DNA of 64,000 nucleotides from Takakia lepidozioides (lineage: Eukaryota > Streptophyta > Takakiopsida > Takakiales > Takakiaceae), in assembly GCA_030704615.1 (NCBI GenBank), contig CM060732.1, positions 3,470,001 to 3,534,000 on the forward strand, written 5' to 3'. Below the pieces are notes generated by a model. That model had not been told where the DNA came from. It ran no database searches and worked only from the letters and a program-made list of their open reading frames with translations. Below are positions 52,223 through 63,868 of this stretch, piece after piece; position 1 is the stretch's first letter; each line of letters opens with the position of its first letter. The translations under genes and the position numbers were made by a program.

Positions 52223-52309
52223 ATTGTGGCAGACTACGTTATTGTGCATATATGTGTGGTGTGGTTTGGACAGCGATGTAGTTGTGTAGCGATATGTATG
52301 CGCACGACA
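52223..52309. repeat. 87-bp direct repeat flanking the 3' LTR, right copy
   Basis: Second copy of the 51802-51888 sequence, followed by caacaaccagggc. Confidence 0.85.
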
Positions 52310-54815
52310 CAACAACCAGGGCCTCATATGAATTACAAACTTTTTGATGCAAGTGGCCATTTCATACGAATTATCAAAGTCTTGAATACACATTTGTCTA
52401 TGTGTGTGCGGTAGACCCAACCAAAGCACACCCAAAATATATCTAATGCAAAGCCTGCAACTGCCTCACATGCACAAGTGCTGCATCTAAAAGCGTGCCC
52501 TCCTTAAGCCATTCATAACTTCGTGAGCACTTGCCCATGACTTGGCAACCATTCTATAGTGGTATTCAATGCATCAAAAGTCAAACCATTGATGGTCTTA
52601 AAACTGACCACCAACGAAATCAATTCTAGACAAAGAGATTTGCCAATGTGTGCAACGGTGGGCCTCAAAACTAACCACTCCAAATCAACTCTGACCAAAA
52701 ACATTCTCAAAGCTGTCTAAGCTTACATTCCAAATCCAAATCCACTTTGACAAAAGAGATTCACAAAAGACATGAACGTCCAGTATTGAAACCAAAATCC
52801 GCCCCATAACTGCGCAGCCACTTTGTTTAAATGAACCAGCCGTCGTCCAGTATTGAAAACAAAATATGCCCCATCTGTGGTGGGATTGTTTGGTAGGTGA
52901 TTAATTATGTGCAAATCGAGCTTAGTGTAATCTGCCAGCTTTAGTGATAACCATGCAATTATAAATACAGTAAGTACATGAATGAGTTGATACTGGGTCA
53001 CCAAACTACCATATTTGTAGGCAATTATGGCCATTGGTGGTTCTTAAACAAACCAATGAAATCTGTTGATCCAGTCAAGGGCATCACTGCGCGCCAAGGA
53101 AGAAGCGGAGTGTATTTCTGCGGAAGAGCACCCTTAACCGCGGAAACAAGTTGGATGACATAATAAAAGGACGTGGTCATTCCCACCTGAAAGCAACAGA
53201 TGAATACAGGATGAATGAATGTAGCTTTGGGTTGGAGGTCAACCAAGGAGGTTGCCTAGAATCGCCATGGAGTGGCGCATCTAACACGGGTGGCGCGGCC
53301 TGCCCCCGTGGGAAGAGTTGACCCCTGGAGCAAAGTACGCTCACTGGGGCACTGCGTGGCAGCACCAGGCGCCATAGCTGGGCCCGCGCAGGTAAGACAC
53401 GAGCGGCAGAGACGACGGAGCCTGCCTATTACCCGCTGGACCCGCGCCGGCGGCGGGCCAGCCACGCCGCGCCACGTAGCGCTGGCCGCGGGGTATCAGT
53501 CTTAACCGCTGGATAATTCGACGGACCCTGCCATGGATTGATGGTCCCTGGATCGGGTATTTTAAGGGGGGTTTTCTCCCCATGCCTTTGATTTCTTGTG
53601 CACTATTCATAGTATTCTTCTTGCATGAGAATAAGGGCTTGTTTTAGCCAAAGATAAGAAATGACTGGAACCATTGGATAGGCCCCAGCGAGGCCATCAG
53701 TTTGATATGTATTCCGGGGTTTGTGAAAGCACGGCTCACGGGTAGATGCCATAGGCAGAGAGAGAGAGAGCCCAGAGACAGGGAGGAGAGAATCCCTGCT
53801 GGGGTTTCACAAGGTAGAAGATGACATGTTTCAACTTCGTTCTAGGCTGGTTGTCTGCATAAATTAATCAGATTATATTGGAAGTAGGTGGAAGAGGCGC
53901 AGGGAATGGACCCTGGGACCCACTGAATGTTTAATCATTGTTTACACACCAGGGTGGCGAGCAGATGAGAAACTGCTGGGTGGCAGATTTCATTCATCCT
54001 GGCCTGGTGATGGTTTAAGTTGCTAATGAGTTCTTGAGTGGTTTGGTGTAGGAATTTAGGGGCGCTCCCACGTGGAGAGTGGTTCCCCAATGCTCCCGGC
54101 TTAAAAGGGCATTCCCAGGGCGTTCCCCTGGTACCTTGAGGGTAATTTAGTTAGCTCCAGCATCCTACGATGATTCTCTATTTCTACGAATTTCATGCAT
54201 TTGTAGGAATATTTTAATGATTTGTCTTTATTATTTGGCAGGGTAATTCGCCTTTATCAAGGGATTTTATCCGGACCCCCTTAACTTCGAAACGCAAGTT
54301 TTAAGGGCGGTATCGCTCCCTTCCGCCGAGGATATTTGAAGTCGATTACCCGGCCGCTGGGGGGTCATTGAGCCAAGGAACGGCCGCTGGGGTTAGACCT
54401 CGGGAATTACCTGGAGGTTGAATTGTTACCATTCACCCGATGGACTGACCATTGAGGTTGCATTTTGGGATCGCTCTAAGCAGGAGAGACTGACTTGGGA
54501 AAGCGGATCCGGTCCCTTCCTAGGAGATATGACACTCATCCACCTCGGGATTTAGGGGGGGGCATTGGGCGGGAAATAGATGATCCCCGTCTCCCTGGGC
54601 TTGGGATTCGTTTTGTGAAGGGATTTGAAGGTTCATCCCGGTTATAAGCGTGTTGGGAGTCCAGGCATGTAGGAAGTAGTAATAAACAAAGACTTGGAAG
54701 GCAATTACGATTAAAGACGTAGAAAACCCATAAACAAAACGTAGGACTAGGAACTACGGACTAGGCTCACGTTGTGGGCCTATATCGTGTCGTTTCAAGC
54801 ACCTGATCTGGCGAA
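52310..54815. other. Region without recognisable genes
   Basis: About 2.5 kb with only short frames. Noted features are a GC-rich stretch at about 53250-53560, a (GA)n run at about 53756-53775 and a G-rich segment near 54540-54600. No LTR ends, tRNA or protein motif was recognised. Confidence 0.5.
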
Positions 54816-55385
54816 GTGCGGACAGAAGATGCCATTGTGGTTTGCAGGTTAATGCGTAGACGTATCTTGGACATCGCCAAAGAGTACTGTGGGTTCTGGA
54901 TTTCGGCCAAAGTAGGGCCGTTGGGAGACATGGCTCTTACCTCTCCCATCTCTTCTTTTTTCAGATTCAATACGCGTTGGCCCCGATGTTGCCAACCCCC
55001 CTTCTTAGGGAACCTCAACGTGCAATCCGCGCTTGAAGGACATCTCGCCTGGCAAGTGGCGTATTTAGGGTGTTGCCCTCTATGTCGAACCATTGCTGAC
55101 GAGGGAATCGATTTTCATCGTCCCCGTCCCACTATTCGGAGGTCTGGAGAAGCTATCTCCTATCTAACCAAGAAGAGTTTTATTGACCTTCCTTTTGATT
55201 GGATGTGTTGGTTGTTTGGGTGTGGATTAGAAGACTATCTGGAGGTAGAGGAACGCCTGCCTCACCCGAACACTACCATCACCTATATCTGTCCACCCAG
55301 ATTTTACAACAGCCGCAGTGAAAGTACAGCAGCATTGATCATTGAATTAATCACTGACGGCCGATTGGACGTGGCGCCGAGGTGA
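54816..55385 (+). CDS. Unidentified Cys-rich module protein, first module
   Basis: The frame (first in-frame ATG 54852, MRRRILDIAKEYCGFWISAK) carries TRWPRCCQPPFLGNLNVQSA, then GHLAWQVAYLGCCPLC and TYICPPRFY...LIIELITDG. The second ORF at 55928 has the same order: LNWPYCSCPRIYLGALHPRS, HLRWQIDFFTHCHVC, TYVPPSPWFHG...FILDMVVQG. Two Cys pairs about 30 residues apart suggest a small metal-binding fold. I know no family for it. It precedes a gag-like ORF and may be part of the same retroelement. Confidence 0.45.
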   Translation: MRTEDAIVVCRLMRRRILDIAKEYCGFWISAKVGPLGDMALTSPISSFFRFNTRWPRCCQPPFLGNLNVQSALEGHLAWQVAYLGCCPLCRTIADEGIDFHRPRPTIRRSGEAISYLTKKSFIDLPFDWMCWLFGCGLEDYLEVEERLPHPNTTITYICPPRFYNSRSESTAALIIELITDGRLDVAPR

Positions 55386-55441
55386 CCCTGGCGCTGAGGT
55401 CCAAGGAGAGCTGTTAACGGAAGAAATAGCATGCACTATCT

Positions 55442-55776
55442 TTAAAGGAATGATAGGGAGGAAACTGGTGGGGATTTCCCGTGCAAAGTAAAATGGCGGT
55501 GGCTGCTCTGGGTCCGCAATGACGCCTTGAGGAGCTGCTGAAGGAGGACCTTCAATCCAAGTAATATCATGTATGGGGGAATAGACAAGGACTTGCCAGC
55601 AACAGAATAGGTAAAGCTGCCTCCAGCGATCGGGGAAGACCCCGCAGTTGCATTTATGCTTTCCATTTCATTTAACCATGTTCGCCAATTGGCACAATCA
55701 ATGCAATGCTTGAAATCTAAAACGTCATCCACATCATGCTTTGGAGTGATAAGAATTTGCCGCATGAACTTCTAAA
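55442..55776. other. Interval between the two Cys-rich modules
   Basis: On the plus strand no frame is open. A minus-strand frame (55442-55765, WRTWLNEMESINATAG) looks somewhat protein-like and may be an inserted fragment, but nothing supports a function. Confidence 0.3.
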
Positions 55777-56338
55777 GTGGGTATGACTTTTGAGGCTAGG
55801 ATCAAGAGGATTCGAAGCAGATTTTGGCAACATGAACCAGACATTCAACTTATAATAGAAGCGTACATCGATCGCTTAGCTCAACGGAAAGCCATCAAGA
55901 AAGGGTGGATAGACGAACGGCTTTGGTGTGAACGACCCTCGTCAACAGATACACCGGAGCATATACCACTGGTGTAACGACAGGCTTAACTGGCCATATT
56001 GTTCGTGCCCGAGGATATACCTAGGGGCCTTGCACCCCAGGTCTTCCTTCACAGCACACTTAAGGTGGCAGATAGATTTCTTCACTCATTGTCACGTATG
56101 CCAGCTCTTGGCGTCCCATTATGTGCGTAGACTGGATGAGTGTAGGTATTGCAACATACCTCGACCACCTGAAGATTGGAAGATACCTGGAAGATTGCAC
56201 ACTTATGTGCCTCCATCGCCGTGGTTCCATGGAAGGTATGCAGATTTGACCTCGTTTATTCTTGACATGGTAGTTCAAGGAAATATAGGTCCTTCAGTAC
56301 AGACTGAGGCAGGAGAATCCTCATCGGTACAACAGTGA
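55777..56338 (+). CDS. Unidentified Cys-rich module protein, second module (frame broken)
   Basis: A first frame (55777-55977: RIRSRFWQHEPDIQLIIEAY) switches to a second (55928-56338), which holds the tandem paralogue of the module described at 54816: WPYCSCPRIYLGAL, HLRWQIDFFTHCHVCQLLAS, CRYCNIPRPPEDW, then an acidic Ser-rich end. A frameshift near 55925-55960 joins them. Similar motif order in both modules indicates an old internal duplication. Confidence 0.4.
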
Positions 56339-56342
56339 GTGT

Positions 56343-56751
56343 ATGTCTAGCTCAGGATCGAGAGATACACTCCCAAGCCTGGATAGCATATCGCTTGACA
56401 CCAGGTTACAAAGAAGATTGGCTACAGAAGCCGTCCGTGATCATTTGCTAGGGAAAAACCCAGCCTTGAGTCCAGAGTCAGACTCAGAAACTAGAAGTTT
56501 GGGAAAGATAGAGTGGGAAGGAGAGAACACTGAAAGTTCTTCGGACATCGAGTGTTCACGAGTGGTTTCCCCTATATCTAGTCCCCCTTATATCCCACCA
56601 GCTAGGTCAAGGAGTCCCTCGCCGTCATCAGTGTCAATCATGGCACATATTCCAGGACCTCCTGAGGTACCCATTGTGGTTCCAGCAGGTTTACCCCCGC
56701 TCACATTGCCCAGGCATCTGCCTTGGTTCTCCGGGGAAGCACATGAAAAGG
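56343..56751 (+). pseudogene. Gag-like ORF cut by a MULE-type terminus
   Basis: The frame starts MSSSGSRDTLPSLDSISLDT, has a Ser/Pro-rich middle (SPISSPPYIPPARSRSPSPS) and ends with LTLPRHLPWFSGEAHEK. The 'P-x-F-x-G' end is how the capsid part of Ty3 Gags begins. At 56752 it runs into GGGCTGCTATTTCATGAGC, the terminus of the methyltransferase element, so the rest of Gag is lost or displaced. Confidence 0.5.
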
Positions 56752-56870
56752 GGGCTGCTATTTCATGAGCGGCATGAGCATGAGCGGGAAAAAAAAAAGC
56801 ATGAGTGGGCCATTATCTGTCCACGGAAATAGGGTTAGGAGGCACGGAAATAGGGTCATGTGGACTCGTC
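56752..56870. mobile_element. MULE-type element terminus, copy 2
   Basis: Nearly the same 110 bp as at 25015, including ggcatgagcatgagcgg, the A-run and two cacggaaataggg repeats. The left neighbour differs (gag-like here, pol at 25015), which proves it to be an element end. Confidence 0.65.
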
Positions 56871-57061
56871 ATAGCAATGAAATGCAACATTTTATTGCAA
56901 ATTTTGTGGCAGCCACGTCTATACAAGTGTGTCCTAACTGTCATAGCAGGAATGGGAACTACTCTCCTACACCTTCCGAGGAACTTGGCCCTCCTTCTTC
57001 CTCATCCCCCTCATCCCCCCCATCCTCCGAGCTCTGTGATGCATCGGTTGTAGTATGCCTC

Positions 57062-58810
57062 TCAAAAAATGCCGTCCTCTCCTTGGGGGACTGTCCACCT
57101 CACCTCCTGGGAATCTTCTGCCTCTTCTCCCCCACTTTCCTCAGCAGAATCCAAGACAAATCTACGAGCCCGACGGGCTCTAATAGCTGTTGCCTCCTCC
57201 CTCATCTTCATTTTCTTGAGGCTTGCCTCGTCTAAAATCTGCTGTACACGACTAGGTTCGGAACACCTCCTAATGGACACCGAAGCAAGCTGGGCAACAT
57301 AAGTAGGAAGGATGTAGTCCCTTTCTGGACTAGGCATGAAATCCCCCTGGCAAAAAAAGGCACGTTCCTCCTGCCCATGAACTCCGGTGTAGACGTCCCC
57401 CTGCCGTACTTGGCATCCTACAGTAAGAACAAATCCACTTCAAGAATGTCAATACCAGCAGAAGCAGAAAGGGTTTTCAATGAAATAAGAGAGCGAAGGG
57501 AGGTGCCTCACGAAATCTGGAGGCAACTTACAATGTGACCACTCACTCGTACACCGGGGGCTCCTCGGCCTCGATCCCAACTTGTTCCTCCCCCTGCTCC
57601 TTCTCGGATTTTTCCTCATCCTCCGAGGATGCCTCTTCCTCTTTTGGCAGACGTTCAGCCGCTGCAAGTTCCGAGTTGTGGAGGGCAGTATCTGGCTCGA
57701 AGGCGAATACATGCCTGTCGGACAACGTCCCTGCCCACATTGAAGCACCTGAGGAACAAAGCGGGCGGTTAATAGCTTGCGGCATGCAATTGCAATCGGG
57801 CCAGGGGACAAACTGAGCATGTGAAGGCTTACCCGTGCCGCATGTGAGGTCCAGAATCCGCCCTTGGACATCCGAGCACGTCTCCATGAGGGTTTGGATG
57901 AAAGCAGGGCTCCGGGTCCGGCTGTACCGCCACGGTTTGCCTGTCTTTGTGTCCTTCGGCATACTGGAGTGGGGCACATAGTTGTAGAGGACATCGTAGG
58001 TAACAGGGTCCACAACGGCATCAACAAGACGACCGTCTTTTCGGAATTTGAACGTAGACCCTCTCTTCACAAAGCAATATGCCTCAAACACCAATGTCTG
58101 CACATCCAACAAAAGAGGGATCGACTCCGGGATCTAGTTTAGATACACCACAATATGAGGTGAATGCAATAGATTGATAACTTACACTTTGGCCCTCTGT
58201 TCGCAACCCCTGTGTATTGATGCAGAACCATTTTCTGAGGAGGACCGGGGTGACACTTTTCGGTGTCCATCTTGCCACCGCATTCTCTATGGTCTTCCCT
58301 CTTGTGGCAAGGACAACCACACATCCACCGTCATCCAGGAGCATCCCCGCCAGCCCAAACCCGGCTTTCCAGTAATCCTCAGTAAACCTGTTCCAGGTGG
58401 GCACACCATCTAGGCCCTCCAGCAGCTCCCCATCTGGAATGTCGAGGAGAATCATATCGCAAGCTCTCTCCACCTCAAACCCCCCCCCCCCCCCGAGTGC
58501 TCTTGCAATCCGTGCTCACAGCCGTGAAGAATTCCATCATGGCTTCAAAATCAGGGGTGTCTTTAGGCTCTGTACCGGCAGCCCTCTTCTTGGCTTTCCC
58601 CTTCTGCTCCGCCAGAGACTTGTTGTGTGCCACCTTCTTTGCCCTGGCAGCGAGAGCGTCAAGGAAGCTCTCATTGACGCATTGGATGATGGTTGGAGGT
58701 TCTAGCTTTGGCCTGTGCGTAAACGTCACCACCGAATACTGCCGTGTAGGCTCGTCCTCAAATGCCAACTTCTTGGCAGAGCCAGTCCCACTCCGAACTG
58801 ACTTGGGAAA
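57062..58810 (-). pseudogene. Second copy of the permuted DNA methyltransferase gene, 5'-truncated
   Basis: The minus strand matches 25262-27071. Exons give YSVVTFTHRPKLEPPTIIQC and the Lys-rich linker (58475-58816), motif IV as CDMILLDIPDGELLEG with LLDDGGCVVVLATRGK (58084-58473), FRKDGRLVDAVVDPVTYDVL, and motif I as GRILDLTCGTG (57835-57867), where an intron begins (gtaagcc). The next exon reads DRHVFAFEPDTALHNSEL, a good motif II with its acidic residue, and an acidic tail. Here motif IV is D-I-P-D, whereas copy 1 has D-I-P-Y; loss of the aromatic residue would likely abolish catalysis. Similarity ends at about 58810, where Ty3 integrase sequence starts. Confidence 0.7.
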
Positions 58811-60190
58811 ACCCACCCATTTGGAGAGGTAATCTGTGGCTACTGCAACTAGGAGTGGCCCTTCTCCATGAGCTTAAGAGGTCCAACTAGATCTAAGCCC
58901 ACCCTATCAAAGAGGCCAGTGACAGGTATAGGCTGCACGAGGAAGCACGGGCCCGAGGAAGCAATGTCTTGGCATGACATCTCACACACTGAGAAATGAA
59001 AGAGGCAACATCTTGATGCATACCCTTCCAGGCATACTATTCTTGCAAACGCTTAACAATTTTAGTCACACCCAGGTGACCAGCAAAAGGTGAGGCATGG
59101 TATAATTCAAGCAAAGCTGGAACTGAGCTCCTTTTAGGAACCTCCACGTTTTTTATAAGGCCATCCAAGACAAAGTTCTTCAGCAATTTACCTTCATGTT
59201 CCACGTGACAGGGAAGATGATAGTTAACTTGCCTTTGAAGAGTCTTGGAGATACCTGGGAGGTGAGTGCCCAGCCTTGCACTTGTGGAGAAGGGCTGCGA
59301 ACAAGAAATCATCCATGCCTATCATGCACAGAGCCAAAGAAACAACTTGGTTTAAAGCAGGTAATCAGAAGTGTCCGCCCCTGTGGTCTTCAGATCATAG
59401 AACCTTGTACCACATCTGAATCTAGCTTACATGGAAAGGTAGGCTGGGTATTGAAGATCAGGTCCTAAGGGAACTTGTAGCACAAGAGCCATGTGGTGAT
59501 GAGAAGAAGAAGGTGCTCTAGCCAGCAAAAAGACAACATTGATCCAACAAAAGTGTTAGTCCAGACACTCAAGCACCAAAGTAACTATCTCAATGAACAT
59601 AAAAAATGATGAGGTCCTTTGAAGATTTAATTGCATAAGGCAGCTCATCCATTGAGCTCAAAAAGGACACAGATTCACGTGAAAGAGGATCAAGCAGCGA
59701 ACGATCAGGATTTTGCATGCGAGCCAAGTCATCTAGAGACGTATAGGGTACAGGGGTCTTGGTTTCTCCCCGAGTAAGTGCATCAGCGTTCCCGTTCTCC
59801 TTTCCTTTCTTGTAAACTATATCATACTCAAAACCCTACAGCAGCAAGGACCACCTAGCAAGCCGGCCAGACAATTCACGAGGAGTTTTAAGGGTTTTGA
59901 GAGGGAGATGATCCATCTCCACGGTGAAATAACAACCATGCAAGTACTGCCTGAAATGTTTCACACCAAAAATCACAACCAACCCCTCCTTGTCAGTTAT
60001 ACTATAATTTTTCTCATGTTTATTCAGCCGCCGTGATGCATAGGCAACAACATGCTCTTCACCCTCTCTCACTTGGCTAAGAATTGCAGAAACAGCCAAA
60101 TCACTGGCATCTGTTTGCAATAAAAAGGGAAGGGAGGAGGAAGGGAGAAGTCTAGAAAAACCAGCACGGGAGCAGTTGTGAGGGCAATCT
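58811..60190 (-). pseudogene. Ty3-type element, integrase and RNase H parts
   Basis: The minus strand gives RNase H (59836-60120: TDASDLAVSAILSQV, NYSITDKEGLVVIFGVKHFR, EMDHLPLKTLK), then after about 0.5 kb of decayed spacer the integrase zinc finger (59037-59312, LLELYHASPFAGHLGVTKIV) and a core fragment ending in ATDYLSKW at about 58815-58840. Stops and indels are frequent. The integrase is cut after the first catalytic Asp by the methyltransferase copy. Confidence 0.85.
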
Positions 60191-61337
60191 TTAGTTGCTC
60201 AAAAGCCTTGGTCTCAGGTATGCCCCAGTGAAATCGAACATCCTTGCATAAAAGCCTGAACAATGGACCAGCCATGCTAGCAAAGTGAAGGATAAAGTGT
60301 CTATAATAGGAGGCAAGACCAAGAAAGGCGCAGACACAGTGCTTGTCACGAGGAAGAGGAAAGTCCCATGCTGCCTAGATTTTGCTAATATCAAGTTTGA
60401 TGCCTTCCCCACAAAAGATGTGACCAAGAAATTTAAGTTGATCTGCCATGCAGAAATCGCACTTCTTGGCTTTGACTTTCAAACCTGCAGCTCTGAGATG
60501 ACACAACACACGCTGCAGGTCAATAAGGTGAGAATCGAAATGAGTAGAATAGATGTTTATGTCATCAATGTACACCAGTACACATTCCCACCTCAAATTG
60601 CACAGAACCACATCCATAAGCCTTTGGAAGGTTGGAGTGGCATTATAGAGGCCAAAGGGCATGGTCTCGTATTGATACATTCCATATCTGCATGTAAAGG
60701 CTGTCTTCTCTTTAGATTCCTCTGTCAAAAGGACTTGCCAAAAGCCAGCAGCCAGGTCAAGCGAGGAAAAAATGGTGGCACCACTAAGCTGATCCAGGGT
60801 CGCATTGATTCGTGGTAAAGGATAAACATCCTTCTTGAGCCATCTGAAATCAACACAAAATCTGGTGGAACCATCCTTTTTGGCCACTAACACAATGGGA
60901 CTAGCCCAAGGTGACACATAGGGGCGAATTACTCCAGCATTCAACATTTTCTTAATTTTTTGTTGAACAACTGCTCTCTCACAAACAGATTCAAGGTAGA
61001 CATATTGTTTGATTGGATTCCTTTCAGTGACAATCTCATGCTTCAAAACATTGGTCCTGCCAAGATCATGAGACCCTCTACTGAATACAGACAGGTTTCT
61101 ACAAATCAAAGCATGCAACTTGGCCAATTGGACTTTGGTCATATCATCCACCTGAATTTCTGCTAGCACTTGAGCAAAGTGCTCCTCTTGCTCTGTGGTG
61201 AGAATAACTTCATCACTGACTACAACAATGCTGGTCATGGCAATAAGGCTATACACAGGGCTGTCTACGTCATGAAGATTGAGAGCAGCCTCCACCGATT
61301 GGATTTCAGTCAAAGGCAAGGCAGTGAGACGGGCCAT
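60191..61337 (-). pseudogene. Ty3-type reverse transcriptase, mostly open
   Basis: A 320-codon frame (60375-61337) contains NAGVIRPYVSPWASPIVLVA, FCVDFRWLKKDVYPLPRINA, MPFGLYNATPTFQRLM and the active site VLVYIDDINIYS. The thumb continues to LGHIFCGEGIKLD, where a stop at 60375 and frameshifts follow (60191-60427). Its sequence is unlike the two other pol genes in this window, so it is a third Ty3 lineage. Confidence 0.9.
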
Positions 61338-61473
61338 GACTTGCCCCTTTTTTATTTGACCAGTATATGCTCAAGATTTGCAATTAGCAATTTGACCTCT
61401 CCTCTATACCCCCTGTCCAGAACCCCAGATGCCACCAAGCAATGTTTATGCAAGGAAAACTTCTTCCAGCCTT

Positions 61474-62154
61474 CTACCTCCATAAACGTTCCTTGGGGCA
61501 AACAAAGGCCAGGCCTGTAGGGGCCAAAACTTGGGACATAACAAACAGCTCAATATCATGAGGAGCTCTCAAGAGTATTGAATTGTTGGGAACAGGAAGA
61601 GGAGCTCCAGTTTTCTTACCTGGAGCAGGCAAATGCCATTGAAAAAGGGTGGCAGCCGTCTCACTGTCAAAATTAAAGAACCTTGGTCCAGTTGTACGTA
61701 TTACCAGCCCTCTGGCAAACTCCTTGTGCAATAGTTGCATCTGAAGAAGATGCCTTGTGAAATTCCCAGGCATGAGAGGAACAAAATTCAGCTTAACCTT
61801 ATGTCTGGCACGATTGTCACCACTCAAAGTCACGACATTAGTATGCAAGTTAATTTCAGCCGTGGCTTCCCTCATCCAATCCAAGCCAATTAAAAAATGC
61901 TCTTCCATAGTGACAATACCAGTCACTATGACCACTTTTCCAGCAATTCCAATCGGCAAGGTTACAAGCCATAAGGGCTCATATTTTGTGCCATCAGCTA
62001 TAGTGACCTCTAGACCTTTGGCAGGAACTAATTTCAACCCTAACACCTGAATTACATACAATGGAACAGCAGAGACTGTACACCCAGTATCAACAACACT
62101 TGAGATAAGGATAAATGACGTACATGACATTGAGTAAGTAGTGGAGTAATACAA
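61474..62154 (-). pseudogene. Ty3-type aspartic protease region
   Basis: The frame has VVDTGCTVSAVPLYVIQVLG, the D-T-G-x active site with Cys in the fourth position, then EEHFLIGLDWMREATAEINL, the second conserved part of retropepsins. It is separated from RT by about 140 bp with stops. Gag would lie beyond 62154 but is interrupted by the CACTA end at 62269. Confidence 0.8.
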
Positions 62155-62289
62155 ACCTTTCTCTTGGGTTTCATCACCTGAGCATGAAGGAATTTGAAAG
62201 TGTCAGAAACCAGCAGAGTTGTTAGGGGTTCAGAAGGATCACCTCTCCCTTCCTCCACATGCACTACAAAAAAAGAGGGGGGGGTTCCG

Positions 62290-62960
62290 ACGCCGCGGCG
62301 TCGGTAAACCCCCCATTTTGGGCATGGGCGCGACACCAATTTTGCGACACCCGGGTGTCGCAGGACCGTCGCACGAGCGTCGCCAAAAAAATGTCGCAAA
62401 TATGCGACGTATGGGGGTCGCGAGCCCCCGCCCCCCCTCCGCGACGCCCGAACGTCGCTTTTCGGGCGGTCCATGGCGATGGCAGGGGCCTCCTGCTAGC
62501 GACGCTTGGCCGTCGCTGCCCTCCAGCCGACGGCTCAGCGTCGCACCAAAGTTTTTTTCTAAATTGCCCGGGCGTCGCATCCTGAAAACAAAAAACACGT
62601 GGCGTACGTTGGGTGGTAGGATACGCGACGCCGCTGTGTCGCAGCTAACGACTCCTGGGCGTGTCAAAGAAAAAACACCCGTCGTCACTCAAGTTGGGCA
62701 TTGCGACGCTCAACCGTGGGTTTCCGCAACGCGCTAGCGTCGCTTTCCAGATTTTCAATTTTTTTTTTTAAACACGTGGCGCAGGCAGGGTGTTGGGATC
62801 CGCGATGCCGCGGCGTCGTTGCTAACGACCCCCGGACTAAAAAAACCCGTTGCAGGTGGGGTCGGGCGTTGCTACCTGCATTGGTATTTGCGACGCCCGA
62901 TCGTCGCTGCTTGCGACCCCCGCCAAAAAAACCCGTCGCCATTACCGACGGTCTGCCGGC
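62290..62960. repeat. GCGACG/CGTCGC subterminal repeats of the CACTA element
   Basis: Many short direct and inverted copies of gcgac(g/c) and cgtcgc occur, for example ccgacgccgcggcgtcgg, tgcgacacccgggtgtcgca, gcgacgcccgaacgtcgc and gcgacgcccgatcgtcgc. In CACTA elements such subterminal repeats bind the element's DNA-binding protein. Confidence 0.85.
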
Positions 62961-63317
62961 GGAAGGCCAGCCTAGGGGGGGGGGGATGGGGGTTGATTTT
63001 GGGGGTGAATTGGGGGTGGTTTTTGCTTTTTCCCTGGTTTGGTTTTGGGGTGTTGGGAGACCTTACAACTTCCATTGCTATGATTTAGCAGGTACACAAT
63101 TGAGCAAGCATGAATCGAGGGTGAGGCCGGTGCGACACATGAATAAGATGAAAGATGGAAATATGGAAATATATTTACAAGTAGTAATAGGGCCCACCCC
63201 CAAAAGGGGGCAGTGGCTGCAAGGCGAAGTGGCTCTTAGTTACGCCGGCCTCGGCCAAAGTCATCTCTCTACAAGCAATGAGCTGAAATGCTTTGCTCAC
63301 AAGGGTTCAGTAGGTTG

Positions 63318-63868
63318 ACCCTCGGACCTACACGGACTAGGACTAGTTGAATCCTCATCCTCATCCTTAGAGGAGGACTCATAGCTATCCGATGAGCCTA
63401 ATGACTCCGCGCCCTTTGTCGGAGCACCTAAAGCAGGCGGTGTTCTCCTAAGTCCCACCGAGCTCTCATCCAATCCTTGGCCATGAACCCCCCCCCCCCC
63501 CCCCCCCATCCATACTAGTGCCCTGTAGTGCACTCATCCCCTCCGTGTTGGCCATGTTCTTCATGAGGGATTGCCAACCATGCTCCTTGGCATAGTTGTA
63601 CTCTACCGGAGATGACATCCTCTCAAACGCGCGTTGCTACACATGCCACAAGTTAAAGTCAGTTCCTCACGATGATGGAGCCAGAAAGAAGACATAACAA
63701 AATACATAGGGAAGTATGACTTACAAATCACAAGATAAAACCCTTGGATCCGCCGGTGCCCCACTTGTGTGTGGATTTGTGCTTGGCTGTTGTTGCTTCG
63801 CGTGCCTGCTCAAGTATGGCCTTCTTTGCCGCATCATTCTCTCCCGCAATGAGTACATCCCACGATAC
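63318..63868 (-). CDS. Plant En/Spm-type transposase-like fragment, two exons
   Basis: An upstream exon (about 63868-63732) reads VSWDVLIAGENDAAKKAILE, then AREATTAKHKSTHKWGTGGS and KGFI, resembling the Ptta/En/Spm transposase-like domain whose core ends in a hydrophilic H-x-x-GSKSF-type block. After a GT-AG-like interval a second exon (about 63643-63318) reads QRAFERMSSPVEYNYAKEHG and WQSLMKNMANTEGMSALQGT, then runs through a poly-G tract (poly-C at 63488-63507) into an acidic Ser-rich tail and a stop. A TGA close to the exon 1 donor makes the exact splice uncertain. The poly-G run is likely to be of inaccurate length. The gene lies on the minus strand pointing to the CACTA end. Confidence 0.45.
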
